A stretch of 64,000 nucleotides of DNA, from the NCBI RefSeq assembly GCF_017310035.1, contig NZ_CP022296.1, positions 2,170,001 through 2,234,000 of the forward strand. The letters are read 5' to 3'. Below are positions 33,276-43,664 of the stretch, in pieces. Origin of the DNA: Nocardioides sp. S5 (GTDB lineage Bacteria; Actinomycetota; Actinomycetes; Propionibacteriales; Nocardioidaceae). The stretch's first letter is position 1. Each line of letters opens with the position of its first letter. The notes under the pieces are model-generated. The model saw only the letters and a program-made list of their open reading frames with translations. It had not been told where the DNA came from and did no database searches. A program made the translations under genes and the position numbers.

Positions 33276-33408
33276 GCGGGCGATTCTCCTTCTGGAGCGA
33301 CGGGCCGCCGGGTGCGGCCCCACCACTGTGACGGACCGACCGTCGCGGAATCGACAGCCGCGGCCAGCCTTTCTCGACGGGAGTTGCCGGACCCACCAAG
33401 ATGGGGCC

Positions 33409-35032
<1,624 letters not shown>

Positions 35033-35052
<20 letters not shown>

Positions 35053-35374
35053 GGAAGGTCCGCTCGCCCCGCGACTGTGGCGGCACGGTGACCGGGCCGG
35101 CCTCGATCGGGCCGTTTGCCGCGCCGCCGTGGGCGCGGGCGGCGTCCGGGTCCTCCATCTGGGCGCGCGAGAACGTCACGGCCACCACCGAGTCGAGACG
35201 GACGAGTGACTGGCTTCCGTTGCCGTCGTCGAGGACCGCGCCCAGGCCGTCGCACCCGAGCACCCGGCCGTCGAGCCACGTGCCCTGGACGAGCACCCGC
35301 ACCACCGCACCTGTGTCCTCGGCGCGGCGCAGCAGCGTCCCCACGCTGAGCATCGTGCTGCTGATCTTGGTCAT
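35033..35374 (-). CDS. Sm/Hfq-like small protein (first of two paralogues)
   Basis: 113 residues from ATG 35374 (GGGAGG eight bases upstream); ATG 35380 is less well placed. Residues about 24-66 show an Sm-like beta barrel pattern: VRVLVQGTWLDGRVLGCDGLG then LVRLDSVVAVTF. The spacing G-x2-L-x-G-x-I/V-x3-D equals that of the Hfq Sm1 motif, and VRLDSVVAV resembles an archaeal/eukaryal Sm2. The tail ends with PIEAGPV, shared with the paralogue. Its last 20 bases overlap the end of pgm. Function unknown; RNA binding would be the natural guess. Confidence 0.6.
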
Positions 35375-35497
35375 GCGCATCGCCTCCCACGGCTGTCGAT
35401 GGGCCGACCGTAGGTCCCAGGAGCCGGCCGCGTGGTGCTAATGCGGCAGGGTCCGAGAGCCCTGCGGTGAACCTTGACGCGACGTGCGGGGTAGGAC

Positions 35498-35797
35498 TCA
35501 GCCGCCGACGGGTCCGGCCTCGATCGGGTCGCGCCGCCGGCGTCCGTGGGCGCGGGCGTCCTCGTCGCGGTCATCGTCGATGTCGGCGCGGGAGAACGCC
35601 ACGGCCACGATGGAGTCCAGGCGCACCAGCACCTGCTGGGCGGCCCCGTCGTCGAGGATCACGCCGAGGCTGTCGGCGCCGACGATGCGGCCGTCGAGCC
35701 ACGTGCCCTGCACCAGCACGCGCACGGGCGCGCCGGAGTCCTGGGCGTGCCGGAGCAGGGTGCCGACGGTGAAGAGCGTGCTGGACTGGCTGGACAC
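35498..35797 (-). CDS. Sm/Hfq-like small protein (second of two paralogues)
   Basis: 99 residues from GTG 35797, which has GGGGGGA six bases upstream. VRVLVQGTWLDGRIVGADSLG (split: VRVLVQ, GTWLDGRIVGADSLG) and VLVRLDSIVAVAFSR mirror the paralogue 120 bases downstream, including RAH and PIEAGPV in the acidic/basic tail. The Sm1-like spacing is conserved but the Hfq YKH motif is replaced by VRLDSI. It is probably cotranscribed with the first copy. Confidence 0.6.
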   Translation of the reverse strand: MSSQSSTLFTVGTLLRHAQDSGAPVRVLVQGTWLDGRIVGADSLGVILDDGAAQQVLVRLDSIVAVAFSRADIDDDRDEDARAHGRRRRDPIEAGPVGG

Positions 35798-35880
35798 GAG
35801 TTTCCCCCCATGGATGAACGGGGCAACGGTAGTCCGCGCCCTTCGTCCCCGCGGGCGATCGGCGGAAGTCCTCGGCGCGC

Positions 35881-37554
35881 TCAGGCGTGTGGGGTCGCCC
35901 GCTCGACCACGGTGCGCAGCGACCCGCTGGTCAGCATGCCGAACGTGCCGCCGTACGACGTCCCGAACCGACTGCCGCAGAAGGCGTCGGCCACCTCGGC
36001 CGGTGCGAAGCGCACGAGCAGCGAGCCCTGCAGGCACGCCGCCATCTGTCCGGCCAGGCGCCGGGCGCCCGCCTCGAGGCCGTCGGTGTCACCGAGCACC
36101 GCCAACGTGTCGTCGACCGCCCGGTCGAGCCGGCCGTCACCGCCGCGGGCGGCGCCGACCTCGGTGATCCACGCGTGCAGCACCTCGGGCTCGCGACCGA
36201 GCGCGCGCAGGACGTCGAGGGCGTTGACGTTGCCCGAGCCCTCCCAGATGGAGTTGAGCGGTGACTCGCGGAACATCAGCGGCAGGCCGGACTCCTCGAC
36301 GTAGCCGTTGCCGCCGAGGCACTCCATGGCCTCGGCGACCATCGCCGGGGTGCGCTTGCAGACCCAGAACTTCGCCAGGGGCAGCGCGATGCGGCGCAGC
36401 GCGACCTCGTGGGCGTCGCCGGGCCGGTCGACCGCCGAGGCGAGGCGCATCGCGAGCGCGGTGGCGGCCTCGGACTCCACGGCCAGGTCGGCCACCACGT
36501 TCTGCATGAGCGGCTTGTCGACCAGCAGCCCACCGAACGCGGAGCGGTGGCTGACGTGCCACGACGCCTCGGCGAGTGCGTGCCGCATCAGCGAGGCCGA
36601 GCCCAGCACGCAGTCGAGACGGGTCGCGGCGACCATCTCGATGATGGTCCGCACGCCGCGCCCCTCGTCGCCCAGACGCTGCGCGAGCGTGCCGTCGAGC
36701 TCGAGCTCGCTGGAGGCGTTGGACCGGTTGCCCAGCTTGTCCTTGAGGCGCACCACGTCGATCCGGTTGCGGCTGCCGCCGGGCAGCACGCGCGGCACGA
36801 CGAAGCAGGTCAGCCCGCCCGGCGCCTGTGCCAGGACGAGGAAGACGTCGTTCATGGGCGCGGAGGTGAACCACTTGTGCCCGCGCAGGGTGTACCAGCC
36901 GTCGTCGGCGGTCGGCAGGGCCTGCGTGCGGTTGGCCCGCACGTCGGAGCCGCCCTGCTTCTCGGTCATCCCCATCCCGGCGAGCGCGCCGGCCTTGTCC
37001 GAGGGCGCGCGCACGCCCGGGTCGTAGGCGCGCGCGGCGAGCAGCGGCGTCCACTCCTTCGCGATGGCGTCGTCGGCCCGGAGCGCCGGCACCGCGGCGT
37101 ACGTCATCGAGATGGGGCAGCCGTGCCCGGGCTCGGTCTGCGACCAGGCGAAGAAGCCGGCCGCGCGCCGCAGGTGGGCGTGGTCGTCGCCGGCCTCCTG
37201 CTGCTCCCACGGCGCGGCCTGGAGGCCGTGGCCGACGGCGCGCTCCATCAGCCAGTGCCACGACGGGTGGAAGGCCACTTCATCGACACGGTTGCCGAAG
37301 CGGTCGTACGGCACCAGCTCGGGGTGGTGGCGGTTCGCGAGCATCCCGTGCTCGCGGGCCTCCGCGGACCCCGCCTCGGCGCCCAGGACAGCGAGATCGT
37401 CGACGACGGCCGCTGACCCGAGGCGGGCGACGGCCTCGGTGAGCGCGCGGTCGGCGGTGACGACGTTGTGCCCGACGAGTGCCGGCACCTGGTTGGTCGC
37501 CGCGCGGAGGTCGCTGGTGTCGTCGCTGTGGCCGGGCTCGACGAGGTCGCTCAT
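35881..37554 (-). CDS. AidB-like acyl-CoA dehydrogenase
   Basis: 557 residues from ATG 37554, six bases after TACGGT. FFAWSQTEPGHGCPISMTYAAVPAL and MTEKQGGSDVRANRT, YTLRGHKWFTSAP are the FAD-binding blocks, and ECLGGNGYVEESGLP with FRESPLNSIWEGSGNVNALDVLRAL is the AidB-type C-terminal signature. AidB in E. coli is an alkylation-response flavoprotein with weak isovaleryl-CoA dehydrogenase activity. Whether this one protects DNA or acts on acyl-CoA is open. Confidence 0.9.
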   Translation of the reverse strand: MSDLVEPGHSDDTSDLRAATNQVPALVGHNVVTADRALTEAVARLGSAAVVDDLAVLGAEAGSAEAREHGMLANRHHPELVPYDRFGNRVDEVAFHPSWHWLMERAVGHGLQAAPWEQQEAGDDHAHLRRAAGFFAWSQTEPGHGCPISMTYAAVPALRADDAIAKEWTPLLAARAYDPGVRAPSDKAGALAGMGMTEKQGGSDVRANRTQALPTADDGWYTLRGHKWFTSAPMNDVFLVLAQAPGGLTCFVVPRVLPGGSRNRIDVVRLKDKLGNRSNASSELELDGTLAQRLGDEGRGVRTIIEMVAATRLDCVLGSASLMRHALAEASWHVSHRSAFGGLLVDKPLMQNVVADLAVESEAATALAMRLASAVDRPGDAHEVALRRIALPLAKFWVCKRTPAMVAEAMECLGGNGYVEESGLPLMFRESPLNSIWEGSGNVNALDVLRALGREPEVLHAWITEVGAARGGDGRLDRAVDDTLAVLGDTDGLEAGARRLAGQMAACLQGSLLVRFAPAEVADAFCGSRFGTSYGGTFGMLTSGSLRTVVERATPHA

Positions 37555-37560
37555 GGGCCC

Positions 37561-37566
37561 ACCGTA
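37561..37566 (-). promoter_or_regulatory. -10 element of aidB-like gene
   Basis: TACGGT on the minus strand, six bases before ATG 37554. It fits TANNNT and a leaderless start. Confidence 0.45.
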
Positions 37567-37655
37567 GATCCTGGCGGCACTGCGCGTGACGCTGCCCACG
37601 ACCGTCAGTGGGACAACCCGCCGCCGGGATTCGGTCGTTCGCCCCCTCCACTCGC

Positions 37656-37661
37656 TAGCGT
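37656..37661 (+). promoter_or_regulatory. -10 element of yihY-like gene
   Basis: TAGCGT, seven bases before ATG 37669. Divergent from the aidB-like promoter 90 bases away. Confidence 0.5.
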
Positions 37662-37668
37662 GACTTTC

Positions 37669-38634
37669 ATGGTCGAGGCGCGCGAGGACACCCCCGCCCC
37701 GCGCCGCGTCGAGGTCGTCGCCCGGCAGTGGCGCGAGCACCTCTGGCGCATCGTCGTCACGACGGTCGGCTCGTGCCTGCGGCACCGGGTGACCGGCCTG
37801 GCCGCCGAGGCGGCGTTCTTCGCCGTGCTGTCGGTGCCGCCACTCGTCTTCGCGCTCGCCGGCGCGGTGGGGTTCGTGAGTGAGCAGTTCTCCGCCACCC
37901 AGATCGACGACGTGCGCAACGCGGTCCTGGAGGTCTCGCGACAGGCGTTGACCGAGAAGGCCGTCAACACGATCATCCGCCCCACGATCGACACGGTGCT
38001 CGACGGCGGACGCTACGACGTGATCTCGATCGGCTTCGTCCTCGCGCTGTGGTCGGGCTCGCGCGCGCTCAACGTCTTCGTGGACACCATCACGATCATG
38101 CACGGCCTCGGAGGCCACCGCGGGATCGTCGCGACCCGGGCGCTGTCCTTCGTGCTCTACGTGCTGGCGATGGTCACCGGGGCGCTCAGCCTCCCGCTGG
38201 TGGTCGCCGGCCCCTCGCTGGTCGACCGCGTGCTGCCGCAGCGGCTCGACTTCCTCAACAGCCTCTACTGGCCCGTGGTGCTGCTGGTGTGCATCTGCTT
38301 CCTCGCCACGCTCTACCACGTGTCAGTCCCGGTGCGGACCAACTGGAGCTTCAACCTCCCCGGCGCCGCCTTCGCGCTGTTCTGCTGGATCGCGGGGTCC
38401 TACGTCCTGCGCTGGACGCTGACGGTCACCGCGGCCGAGTCGCGCTCGATCTACGGGCCCCTCGCCGCCCCCATCGCGGTGCTGCTCTGGCTCTACCTCC
38501 TCGCCCTGGCGGTGCTGATCGGTGCGGCGGTCAACGCCGCCTTCGACACGGTCTTCCCGCAGAAGAACACGATGCGCGCACGAATCGAGCTGGTCCAGCG
38601 CCTGCGCGAGCGCATGGGCGTGCGAGACTCCTGA
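37669..38634 (+). CDS. YihY/BrkB family inner-membrane protein
   Basis: 321 residues from ATG 37669; an upstream open frame runs over the divergent gene. About six to seven membrane helices, starting with GLAAEAAFFAVLSVPPLVFALAGAVGF and including GFVLALWSGSRALNVFVDTI and VLLWLYLLALAVLIGAAVNAAF, which match the YihY/BrkB (formerly RNase BN) family. No nuclease motif is present; function is unsettled. Two bases separate it from the channel gene. Confidence 0.88.
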   Translation: MVEAREDTPAPRRVEVVARQWREHLWRIVVTTVGSCLRHRVTGLAAEAAFFAVLSVPPLVFALAGAVGFVSEQFSATQIDDVRNAVLEVSRQALTEKAVNTIIRPTIDTVLDGGRYDVISIGFVLALWSGSRALNVFVDTITIMHGLGGHRGIVATRALSFVLYVLAMVTGALSLPLVVAGPSLVDRVLPQRLDFLNSLYWPVVLLVCICFLATLYHVSVPVRTNWSFNLPGAAFALFCWIAGSYVLRWTLTVTAAESRSIYGPLAAPIAVLLWLYLLALAVLIGAAVNAAFDTVFPQKNTMRARIELVQRLRERMGVRDS

Positions 38635-38636
38635 CC

Positions 38637-39725
38637 GTGTCGACGTCGAGCCACCAGCCCAGCGTCGGCCGGGTGTCGCTGCCCGAGCAGACCAGGTCGC
38701 CGTGGTGGGAGCTGGGACGTCGCGTCCTGATCGCCCTGTCGATCCTGGTGGGCACCGTGCTGCTGGTCTACCTCGACCGCGAGGGCTACCGCGACGGCAA
38801 CGACCCGAAGAACGAGATCAGCCTGCTCGACGCGTTCTACTACACGACCGTCACGCTCAGCACGACCGGCTACGGCGACATCGCCCCGGTGTCGCCGCAG
38901 GCGCGCCTGGTCAACGCGCTGGTCATCACCCCGGCCCGCATCGCGTTCCTGGTCCTGCTGATCGGCACCACCCTGGAGGTCCTCGCCTCCCAGGGACGCG
39001 AGATGCTCCGGGTCTCCCGGTGGAGGAAGAAGATGGACCAGCACGTCGTCGTCGTCGGTTACGGCACCAAGGGCCGCAGCGCGATCGAGACCCTCCTCAA
39101 CAACGGCTACGACCGCGACGCGATCGTCGTCGTGGACCCCAGCCCGGTGGCGGTCGCCGACGGCAACCGCGACCAGCTCGTGGTCATCTCCGGGGACGCC
39201 ACCCGTCGCGGGGTGCTGCGCCAGGCGGGCGTCGAGAAGGCCACCCACGTGATCATCACCACCGACCGCGACGACTCCAACGTGCTGGTCACCCTCACCG
39301 TGCGCCAGCTCAACCCCGACGCGTGGATCGTGGCGGCGGTGCGCGAGCACGAGAACGTCCCGCTCATGCGCCAGTCGGGAGCCAACTCGGTCATCACCTC
39401 CTCCGACGCCGTCGGCCGCCTCCTCGGCCTGTCGTCGATGTCCCCGCAGCTGGGCTCGGTGATGGAGGACCTGATGACCTACGGCGAGGGCCTCGAGGTC
39501 GCCGAGCGCGACCTGCTCGTCAACGAGGTCGGCAAGCAGCCGCAGTCGCTGCCCGACCAGGTCATCGCCGTGGTCCGCGACGAGAAGACCTACCGCTACT
39601 TCGACCCCGTGGTGTCGCTGCTCGCCCGCGGTGACCGGCTGATCGTGGTGCGCCCGGCGAAGGAGCTTCCGTGGGCGCCCCGTCCCGGCACGCACGGCGA
39701 GATGCTGGCCGACGAGGACGACTAG
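38637..39725 (+). CDS. Potassium channel with RCK (TrkA-N/TrkA-C) domain
   Basis: 362 residues from GTG 38637. Helix 1 is RRVLIALSILVGTVLLVYL, the pore helix and filter TTVTLSTTGYGD sit at about residue 72-83, and helix 2 follows. The cytosolic RCK domain begins HVVVVGYGTKGRSAIETLL, a Rossmann NAD/ADP loop, and the C-terminal TrkA-C part is at about residues 275-345. It resembles MthK/Kch-type K+ channels gated by ligands. An upstream reading frame is a shadow of yihY. Confidence 0.9.
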   Translation: MSTSSHQPSVGRVSLPEQTRSPWWELGRRVLIALSILVGTVLLVYLDREGYRDGNDPKNEISLLDAFYYTTVTLSTTGYGDIAPVSPQARLVNALVITPARIAFLVLLIGTTLEVLASQGREMLRVSRWRKKMDQHVVVVGYGTKGRSAIETLLNNGYDRDAIVVVDPSPVAVADGNRDQLVVISGDATRRGVLRQAGVEKATHVIITTDRDDSNVLVTLTVRQLNPDAWIVAAVREHENVPLMRQSGANSVITSSDAVGRLLGLSSMSPQLGSVMEDLMTYGEGLEVAERDLLVNEVGKQPQSLPDQVIAVVRDEKTYRYFDPVVSLLARGDRLIVVRPAKELPWAPRPGTHGEMLADEDD

Positions 39726-39735
39726 GTCCTCTCGC

Positions 39736-40359
39736 GTGATCGCCTCCCACCGGCACCGCTTCGTCTTCGTCAAGACCCGCAAGACCGCCGGCACGAGCCT
39801 CGAGATCGCCCTGTCGCGCCACTGCGGCCCCGACGACGTCGTCACCCGGATCAGCCCGCAGGACGAGGTGCTGCGCGCCGCAGCCGGGGGAGTGGGTCCG
39901 CAGAACGACGACACCGACCCCCGCTCGTACGCCCACATGGGTGCGCGCCGGGTGATCGAGATGATCGGTCGGGAGACGTGGGACGCCTACTTCACCTTCG
40001 CCGTCGAGCGGAACCCGTTCGACGTGGTCGCCTCGTCCTACCGCTACAGCGCCCGCAAGGCGACCTTCACCAAGTCGTTCGCCGAGTTCGTGCGCACCCC
40101 GCGGCGCATCAAGCGGCTGGCGCTCAACCAGCAGCTCTACCGCCTCGGCGGGCAGGTCGTCGTCGACGAGGTCTACCGCTACGAGGACCTGCCGGCCGCA
40201 GTGGCCGACATCTCGGCGCGGCTCGGCATCGAGCTCGACGTCCCGCACGTCAAGCAGGGGAGCGGCCCGCACTACCGCGAGCTCTACGGCCCCGGCGACG
40301 CCGAGATCGTGGCGGAGCGCTTCGCCCGCACGATCCGGGAGTTCGGCTACGCGTTCTGA
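39736..40359 (+). CDS. Sulfotransferase family protein
   Basis: 207 residues from GTG 39736, ten bases after the channel stop. FVFVKTRKTAGTSLEIAL is the 5'-phosphosulfate loop and FTFAVERNPFDVVASSYRY the 3'-phosphate site of PAPS-dependent sulfotransferases (Sulfotransfer_2 type). It should move a sulfate group to a carbohydrate or lipid; the acceptor is unknown. Its 3' end overlaps the convergent Pr6Pr gene by 13 bases. Confidence 0.85.
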   Translation: MIASHRHRFVFVKTRKTAGTSLEIALSRHCGPDDVVTRISPQDEVLRAAAGGVGPQNDDTDPRSYAHMGARRVIEMIGRETWDAYFTFAVERNPFDVVASSYRYSARKATFTKSFAEFVRTPRRIKRLALNQQLYRLGGQVVVDEVYRYEDLPAAVADISARLGIELDVPHVKQGSGPHYRELYGPGDAEIVAERFARTIREFGYAF

Positions 40360-41066
40360 GCCGAGCGCCTGCGCAGCAGCACGTCCACGCCCCAGTAGGC
40401 CGCCGCGACCACCAGTCCGAAGACCAGGATCATGACGAGCGTCAGCACCACCGGGGCGTAGCCGAGCTCGGTGACGTTGGCGAAGCCGTAGGGGTACGCG
40501 CCCACGACGGCGCCGCGCGCCATCATCCACCCGATCCACGCGAGCGGCACGACGAGGGCCAGCGGCACGAGCCGCGCGCTGATCCAGCCGCGCGGTCCCC
40601 ACACCGCCCACACGACGACGGTGACCAGCGGGGTGATGACGTGCAGGATCGGGTCGGTCAGCAAGGACCAGCCCTCCACGTCGACCGTCGGCGCGAGCAG
40701 CACCTGGTAGACGATCGCGGTGACGGTGATCATCAGCAGTGCGTCCAGCCGCAGCACCCGCTGCACGAGCGTGTCGCGCACAGGACGCCGCAGCAGCATC
40801 GTCGTCGAGACCGCGACGACGATGTTGGACCAGATCGTGAAGTAGCTGAACGTGTCGGTGACCCGCGCGAGCGCGCCGCCGACACCGTCGCCGGTGTCGC
40901 CGTAGAGACCGGCCTCGACCGGGGCCTCGCGGTACCACCCCAGTGCCGACAGCACGACCGTCAACAGCACGCCCAGCCAGGCGATGGCGGCGTTGACGGC
41001 GTACGCCCGGCGCGCGGTCTGCGTCGGCCGGAGGGTGCGGTCGTGGGCGGTCTCGGTGCTGGTCAC
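40347..41066 (-). CDS. Pr6Pr family integral membrane protein
   Basis: 239 residues from GTG 41066. Six membrane helices with FSYFTIWSNIVVAVSTTMLL, LLTDPILHVITPLVTVVVWAVWGP and AYPYGFANVTELGYAPVVLTLVMILVFGLVVAA, which match the Pr6Pr (predicted six-helix) family. Function unknown. The last 13 bases overlap the sulfotransferase end on the other strand. Confidence 0.85.
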   Translation of the reverse strand: MTSTETAHDRTLRPTQTARRAYAVNAAIAWLGVLLTVVLSALGWYREAPVEAGLYGDTGDGVGGALARVTDTFSYFTIWSNIVVAVSTTMLLRRPVRDTLVQRVLRLDALLMITVTAIVYQVLLAPTVDVEGWSLLTDPILHVITPLVTVVVWAVWGPRGWISARLVPLALVVPLAWIGWMMARGAVVGAYPYGFANVTELGYAPVVLTLVMILVFGLVVAAAYWGVDVLLRRRSAQNA

Positions 41067-41112
41067 CCCGGGAGTATGCCCGTCGCCCGGGTGAGTCCGG
41101 CCGAAACGGCAG

Positions 41113-41138
41113 AAGGCCCCGGATCTCTCCGGGGCCTT
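41113..41138 (-). terminator. Terminator hairpin after the tRNA cluster
   Basis: AAGGCCCCGGA / TCCGGGGCCTT form an 11-base-pair stem with loop TCTC. It lies 10 bases past the 3' CCA of tRNA-Val on the minus strand, so it should end the tRNA transcript before the Pr6Pr gene. Confidence 0.75.
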
Positions 41139-41147
41139 CCGTGGTGC

Positions 41148-41222
41148 TGGTGGGCGATACTGGGTTTGAACCAGTGACCTCTTCCGTGTCAAGGAAGCGC
41201 GCTACCGCTGCGCCAATCGCCC
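41148..41222 (-). tRNA. tRNA-Val (GAC)
   Basis: On the minus strand GGGCGAT pairs with ATCGCCC (7 bp). The anticodon arm is CTTCC-TTGACAC-GGAAG, giving anticodon GAC, and the T arm ACTGG-TTCAAAC-CCAGT is perfect. The 3' CCA is encoded (41150-41148). It is the last of three tRNAs in the cluster. Confidence 0.95.
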
Positions 41223-41241
41223 GTGTGAACTTGTGTGTGCG

Positions 41242-41312
41242 AGGTGGGTACGGGATTTGAACCCGTGTAGACGGATTTGCAGTCCGTTGCCTCGCCTCTC
41301 GGCCAACCCACC
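41242..41312 (-). tRNA. tRNA-Cys (GCA)
   Basis: Acceptor GGTGGGT/ACCCACC, anticodon arm ACGGA-CTGCAAA-TCCGT with anticodon GCA, T arm CGGG-TTCAAAT-CCCG. The discriminator is U, as expected for cysteine. No CCA is encoded. This is the tRNA whose charging the sulfur-operon leader peptide would sense. Confidence 0.95.
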
Positions 41313-41347
41313 GTGGAGGTTCCGAAATGAACGGGGGAGACCTTCCG

Positions 41348-41420
41348 AGCGGACAACGAGACTCGAACTCGCGACCTCAACCTTGGCAAGGTTGCGCTCT
41401 ACCAACTGAGCTATGTCCGC
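41348..41420 (-). tRNA. tRNA-Gly (GCC)
   Basis: Acceptor GCGGACA/TGTCCGC, D arm with AGCTCAGTTGGTAGAGC, anticodon arm CAACC-TTGCCAA-GGTTG (anticodon GCC) and a T arm GCGAG-TTCGAGT-CTCGT with one G-T pair. Discriminator U. It leads the Gly-Cys-Val cluster, a common actinobacterial order. Confidence 0.95.
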
Positions 41421-41546
41421 CTGCGTGCTCCTGCCGGTTTCGCGGCCTGAGTGCGAGTGGAACAGTAGTACACGGGTCGCGCGGGGCCAAAATCGGGTCC
41501 CCGGTTCCGCGTGTTCGAGGGGCTCGTGGGGTGCGTGGGGCGGCCC

Positions 41547-41552
41547 TAGAGT
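41547..41552 (+). promoter_or_regulatory. -10 element of pabC
   Basis: TAGAGT, six bases before ATG 41559. Leaderless layout. Confidence 0.5.
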
Positions 41553-41558
41553 GGCGCC

Positions 41559-42386
41559 ATGCGCGTATGGCTGAACGGCGACCTGATGCCCGACCCGACC
41601 CGAGGAGCCGTGACGGTCACCGACCACGGGTTCACCGTCGGTGACGGTGTCTTCGAGGCGGTGAAGACGCTGCACGGCGTGCCGTTCGCGCTGACCCGCC
41701 ACCTCGCCCGGCTCGAGCGCTCGGCCGCCGGGCTGGGACTGCCCACCCCCGACCTCGACGCCGTACGCCGCGGCGTTGAGGCGGTCGTGGTCGGCGCGGA
41801 AGACGACCCGATGGGTCGCCTGCGGATCACCTTCACCGCGGGCCCGCACCCGATGGGGTCGGGGCGCGGCGGCGGCCCGCCGACGCTCGTCGTCGCCTAC
41901 GGCCCGCTCGAGCCCGCGCCGCCGGCGACCCGCGTCGTGACCGTCCCGTGGACCCGCAACGAGAACGGCGCCACCGCGGGCCTCAAGACCACGTCGTACG
42001 CCGAGAACGTGATCGCGCTCGCGCATGCCGCGGAGCACGGCGGGACCGAGGCCGTCCTCGCCAACACCGCCGGGGACCTGTGCGAGGGCACGGGCAGCAA
42101 CGTCTTCTACGTCGTGGACGGCGAGCTCCGCACACCCAGCCTGGCCTCGGGCTGCCTGGCCGGGGTGACGCGCGCGCTCGTCGTCGAGTGGTGCGGCGCG
42201 CGGGAGGTCGACGAACCTTTGACGGACGTCCTCGAGCGCTGCAGCGAGGCGTTCCTGGCCTCCACCACCCGCGACGTGCAGGCCATCGCCCGGTGGGACG
42301 ACCGGGACCTGCCGGCCCCGGGCCCGGTCACGCTGGCCTGCGCGGAGACGTGGCGCAGCCGCGAGGCTGAGACGATGGACCCGTGA
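41559..42386 (+). CDS. pabC: Aminodeoxychorismate lyase-like PLP enzyme (class IV aminotransferase)
   Basis: 275 residues. [22 protein letters not shown] is the class IV start, the PLP lysine is in [11 protein letters not shown], and [18 protein letters not shown] plus [13 protein letters not shown] bind the cofactor phosphate. The size and motifs fit PabC, which releases pyruvate from aminodeoxychorismate to give p-aminobenzoate for folate. A branched-chain or D-amino acid aminotransferase is the alternative. It overlaps hisI by four bases (GTGA). Confidence 0.75.
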   Translation: MRVWLNGDLMPDPTRGAVTVTDHGFTVGDGVFEAVKTLHGVPFALTRHLARLERSAAGLGLPTPDLDAVRRGVEAVVVGAEDDPMGRLRITFTAGPHPMGSGRGGGPPTLVVAYGPLEPAPPATRVVTVPWTRNENGATAGLKTTSYAENVIALAHAAEHGGTEAVLANTAGDLCEGTGSNVFYVVDGELRTPSLASGCLAGVTRALVVEWCGAREVDEPLTDVLERCSEAFLASTTRDVQAIARWDDRDLPAPGPVTLACAETWRSREAETMDP

Positions 42387-42745
42387 ACCTCCCTGTTCCA
42401 TCCCTCGACCCGTCCGTCTCGGCCCGACTGCGCCACACCGCGGAGGGACTCGTCCCCGTCGTGGTGCAGCAGCACGGGTCCGGCGAGGTGCTGATGCTGG
42501 CGTGGGTCGACGACGAGGCGCTGGCCCGCACGCTCGCGACCGGGCGCGCGACGTACTGGTCCCGCTCGCGGCGCGAGTACTGGGTCAAGGGCGAGACCTC
42601 CGGCCACACCCAGCAGGTGAAGGAGGTCCGCCTCGACTGCGACGGTGACACCCTCCTCTTCGTCGTCGACCAGGTCGACGGTGCCTGCCACACCGGCGAC
42701 CGGACGTGCTTCGACGCCGACCTGGTCCACCGGTTCGATGGCTGA
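42383..42745 (+). CDS. hisI: Phosphoribosyl-AMP cyclohydrolase
   Basis: 120 residues from GTG 42383. [18 protein letters not shown] and [20 protein letters not shown] are the HisI signature; [13 protein letters not shown] holds the metal-binding aspartates, and [11 protein letters not shown] supplies the zinc cysteines. It opens the purine ring in histidine synthesis. No HisE domain is attached. Other his genes are not in the window. It overlaps the next gene by eight bases. Confidence 0.95.
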   Translation: MNLPVPSLDPSVSARLRHTAEGLVPVVVQQHGSGEVLMLAWVDDEALARTLATGRATYWSRSRREYWVKGETSGHTQQVKEVRLDCDGDTLLFVVDQVDGACHTGDRTCFDADLVHRFDG

Positions 42746-43343
42746 GCGGACGCAGGGGCGAGCGAGGTTCGGCCCGGTCGTCCTCGGCGGTGTCGCCGCT
42801 GCCGGGCTCTCCGCCGTGGCCGGCAGCAAGCCGTGGGTCGCCGGCCGGTCCGGCAGCGTCGACACGGCGGCCGACTCCGCGATGGCGTCCGCGCTCTCCC
42901 TCGACAGCGTCCAGGAGTCGCCGCTGGCCGCTGCCCTCGCGCTGGTCCTGCTGGCGTGCTGGGGAGTCCTGCTCGTCACCCGCGGTCGGGTCCGGCGGGC
43001 GGTGTCGGTGCTGGGCCTCGTCGCCGCCGTGGGCATGACGGCGACGGTCGTCGAGGCGTATCGGAGCCTGCCCGACAAGCTCGCCGACGCGCTGCTCCGC
43101 GCGTCCGGCACCGACACGGTCGCCACCGACCTCACGGGCTGGTACGCCGCCGGTGCCGTCGGGGCGCTGCTGAGCGTCGCGGCGAGTGCCGCCGCGGTCG
43201 CTCTCGTGCCCCGCTGGCCCGAGATGGGCACCCGCTACGACGCCCCCACGGGCGCCGGCGCAGCGGATGCCCACGACGCCGCGCCGAAGGAGAACATCGA
43301 CATCTGGAAGGCCCTCGACGAGGGGCGTGACCCCACCGCCTAG
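42738..43343 (+). CDS. Trp-operon-associated membrane protein (Trp_oprn_chp family)
   Basis: 201 residues from ATG 42738. Three to four membrane helices ([59 protein letters not shown]) and the ending [16 protein letters not shown] match the conserved membrane protein found between trpE and trpC in actinobacteria. Here it directly overlaps hisI, and no trpE lies before it. Confidence 0.85.
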   Translation: MAERTQGRARFGPVVLGGVAAAGLSAVAGSKPWVAGRSGSVDTAADSAMASALSLDSVQESPLAAALALVLLACWGVLLVTRGRVRRAVSVLGLVAAVGMTATVVEAYRSLPDKLADALLRASGTDTVATDLTGWYAAGAVGALLSVAASAAAVALVPRWPEMGTRYDAPTGAGAADAHDAAPKENIDIWKALDEGRDPTA

Positions 43344-43385
43344 ACTTCGGCACGCAAGCGCAGATCCGACGAAGGAGCACTCCCC

Positions 43386-43586
43386 ATGGCTGCTGGCCAC
43401 GGCAACACCCCCGCTGCTTGGACCGCGGTGTCGATCGCGATGCTCGGCTTCGTGGTGGGCAGCGTCGCCCTGCTCCAGGTCCCGACCCAGATGACGCTGC
43501 TCTGGATCGGCCTCATCGTCGCGACGCTCGCGTTCCCGCTCTTCCTCGTGCTGTCCAAGCTCGGCTTCCACAGCTCCGAGCACTGA
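43386..43586 (+). CDS. HGxxPAAW family small membrane protein
   Basis: 66 residues from ATG 43386 with GAAGGAG upstream. HGNTPAAW near the N-terminus names the family; two membrane helices follow. It is found in trp clusters of high-GC actinobacteria. Function unknown. A possible -10 (TAGACT, 43342-43347) overlaps the end of the previous gene. Confidence 0.85.
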   Translation: MAAGHGNTPAAWTAVSIAMLGFVVGSVALLQVPTQMTLLWIGLIVATLAFPLFLVLSKLGFHSSEH

Positions 43587-43664
43587 TCCCGGGCCGGGCC
43601 GCGCCCGGTCCGACCTCTGGGCACCGGCCCCTCCCGGGCTGGTCCCGGGTGAGAGGGTTGTTGC

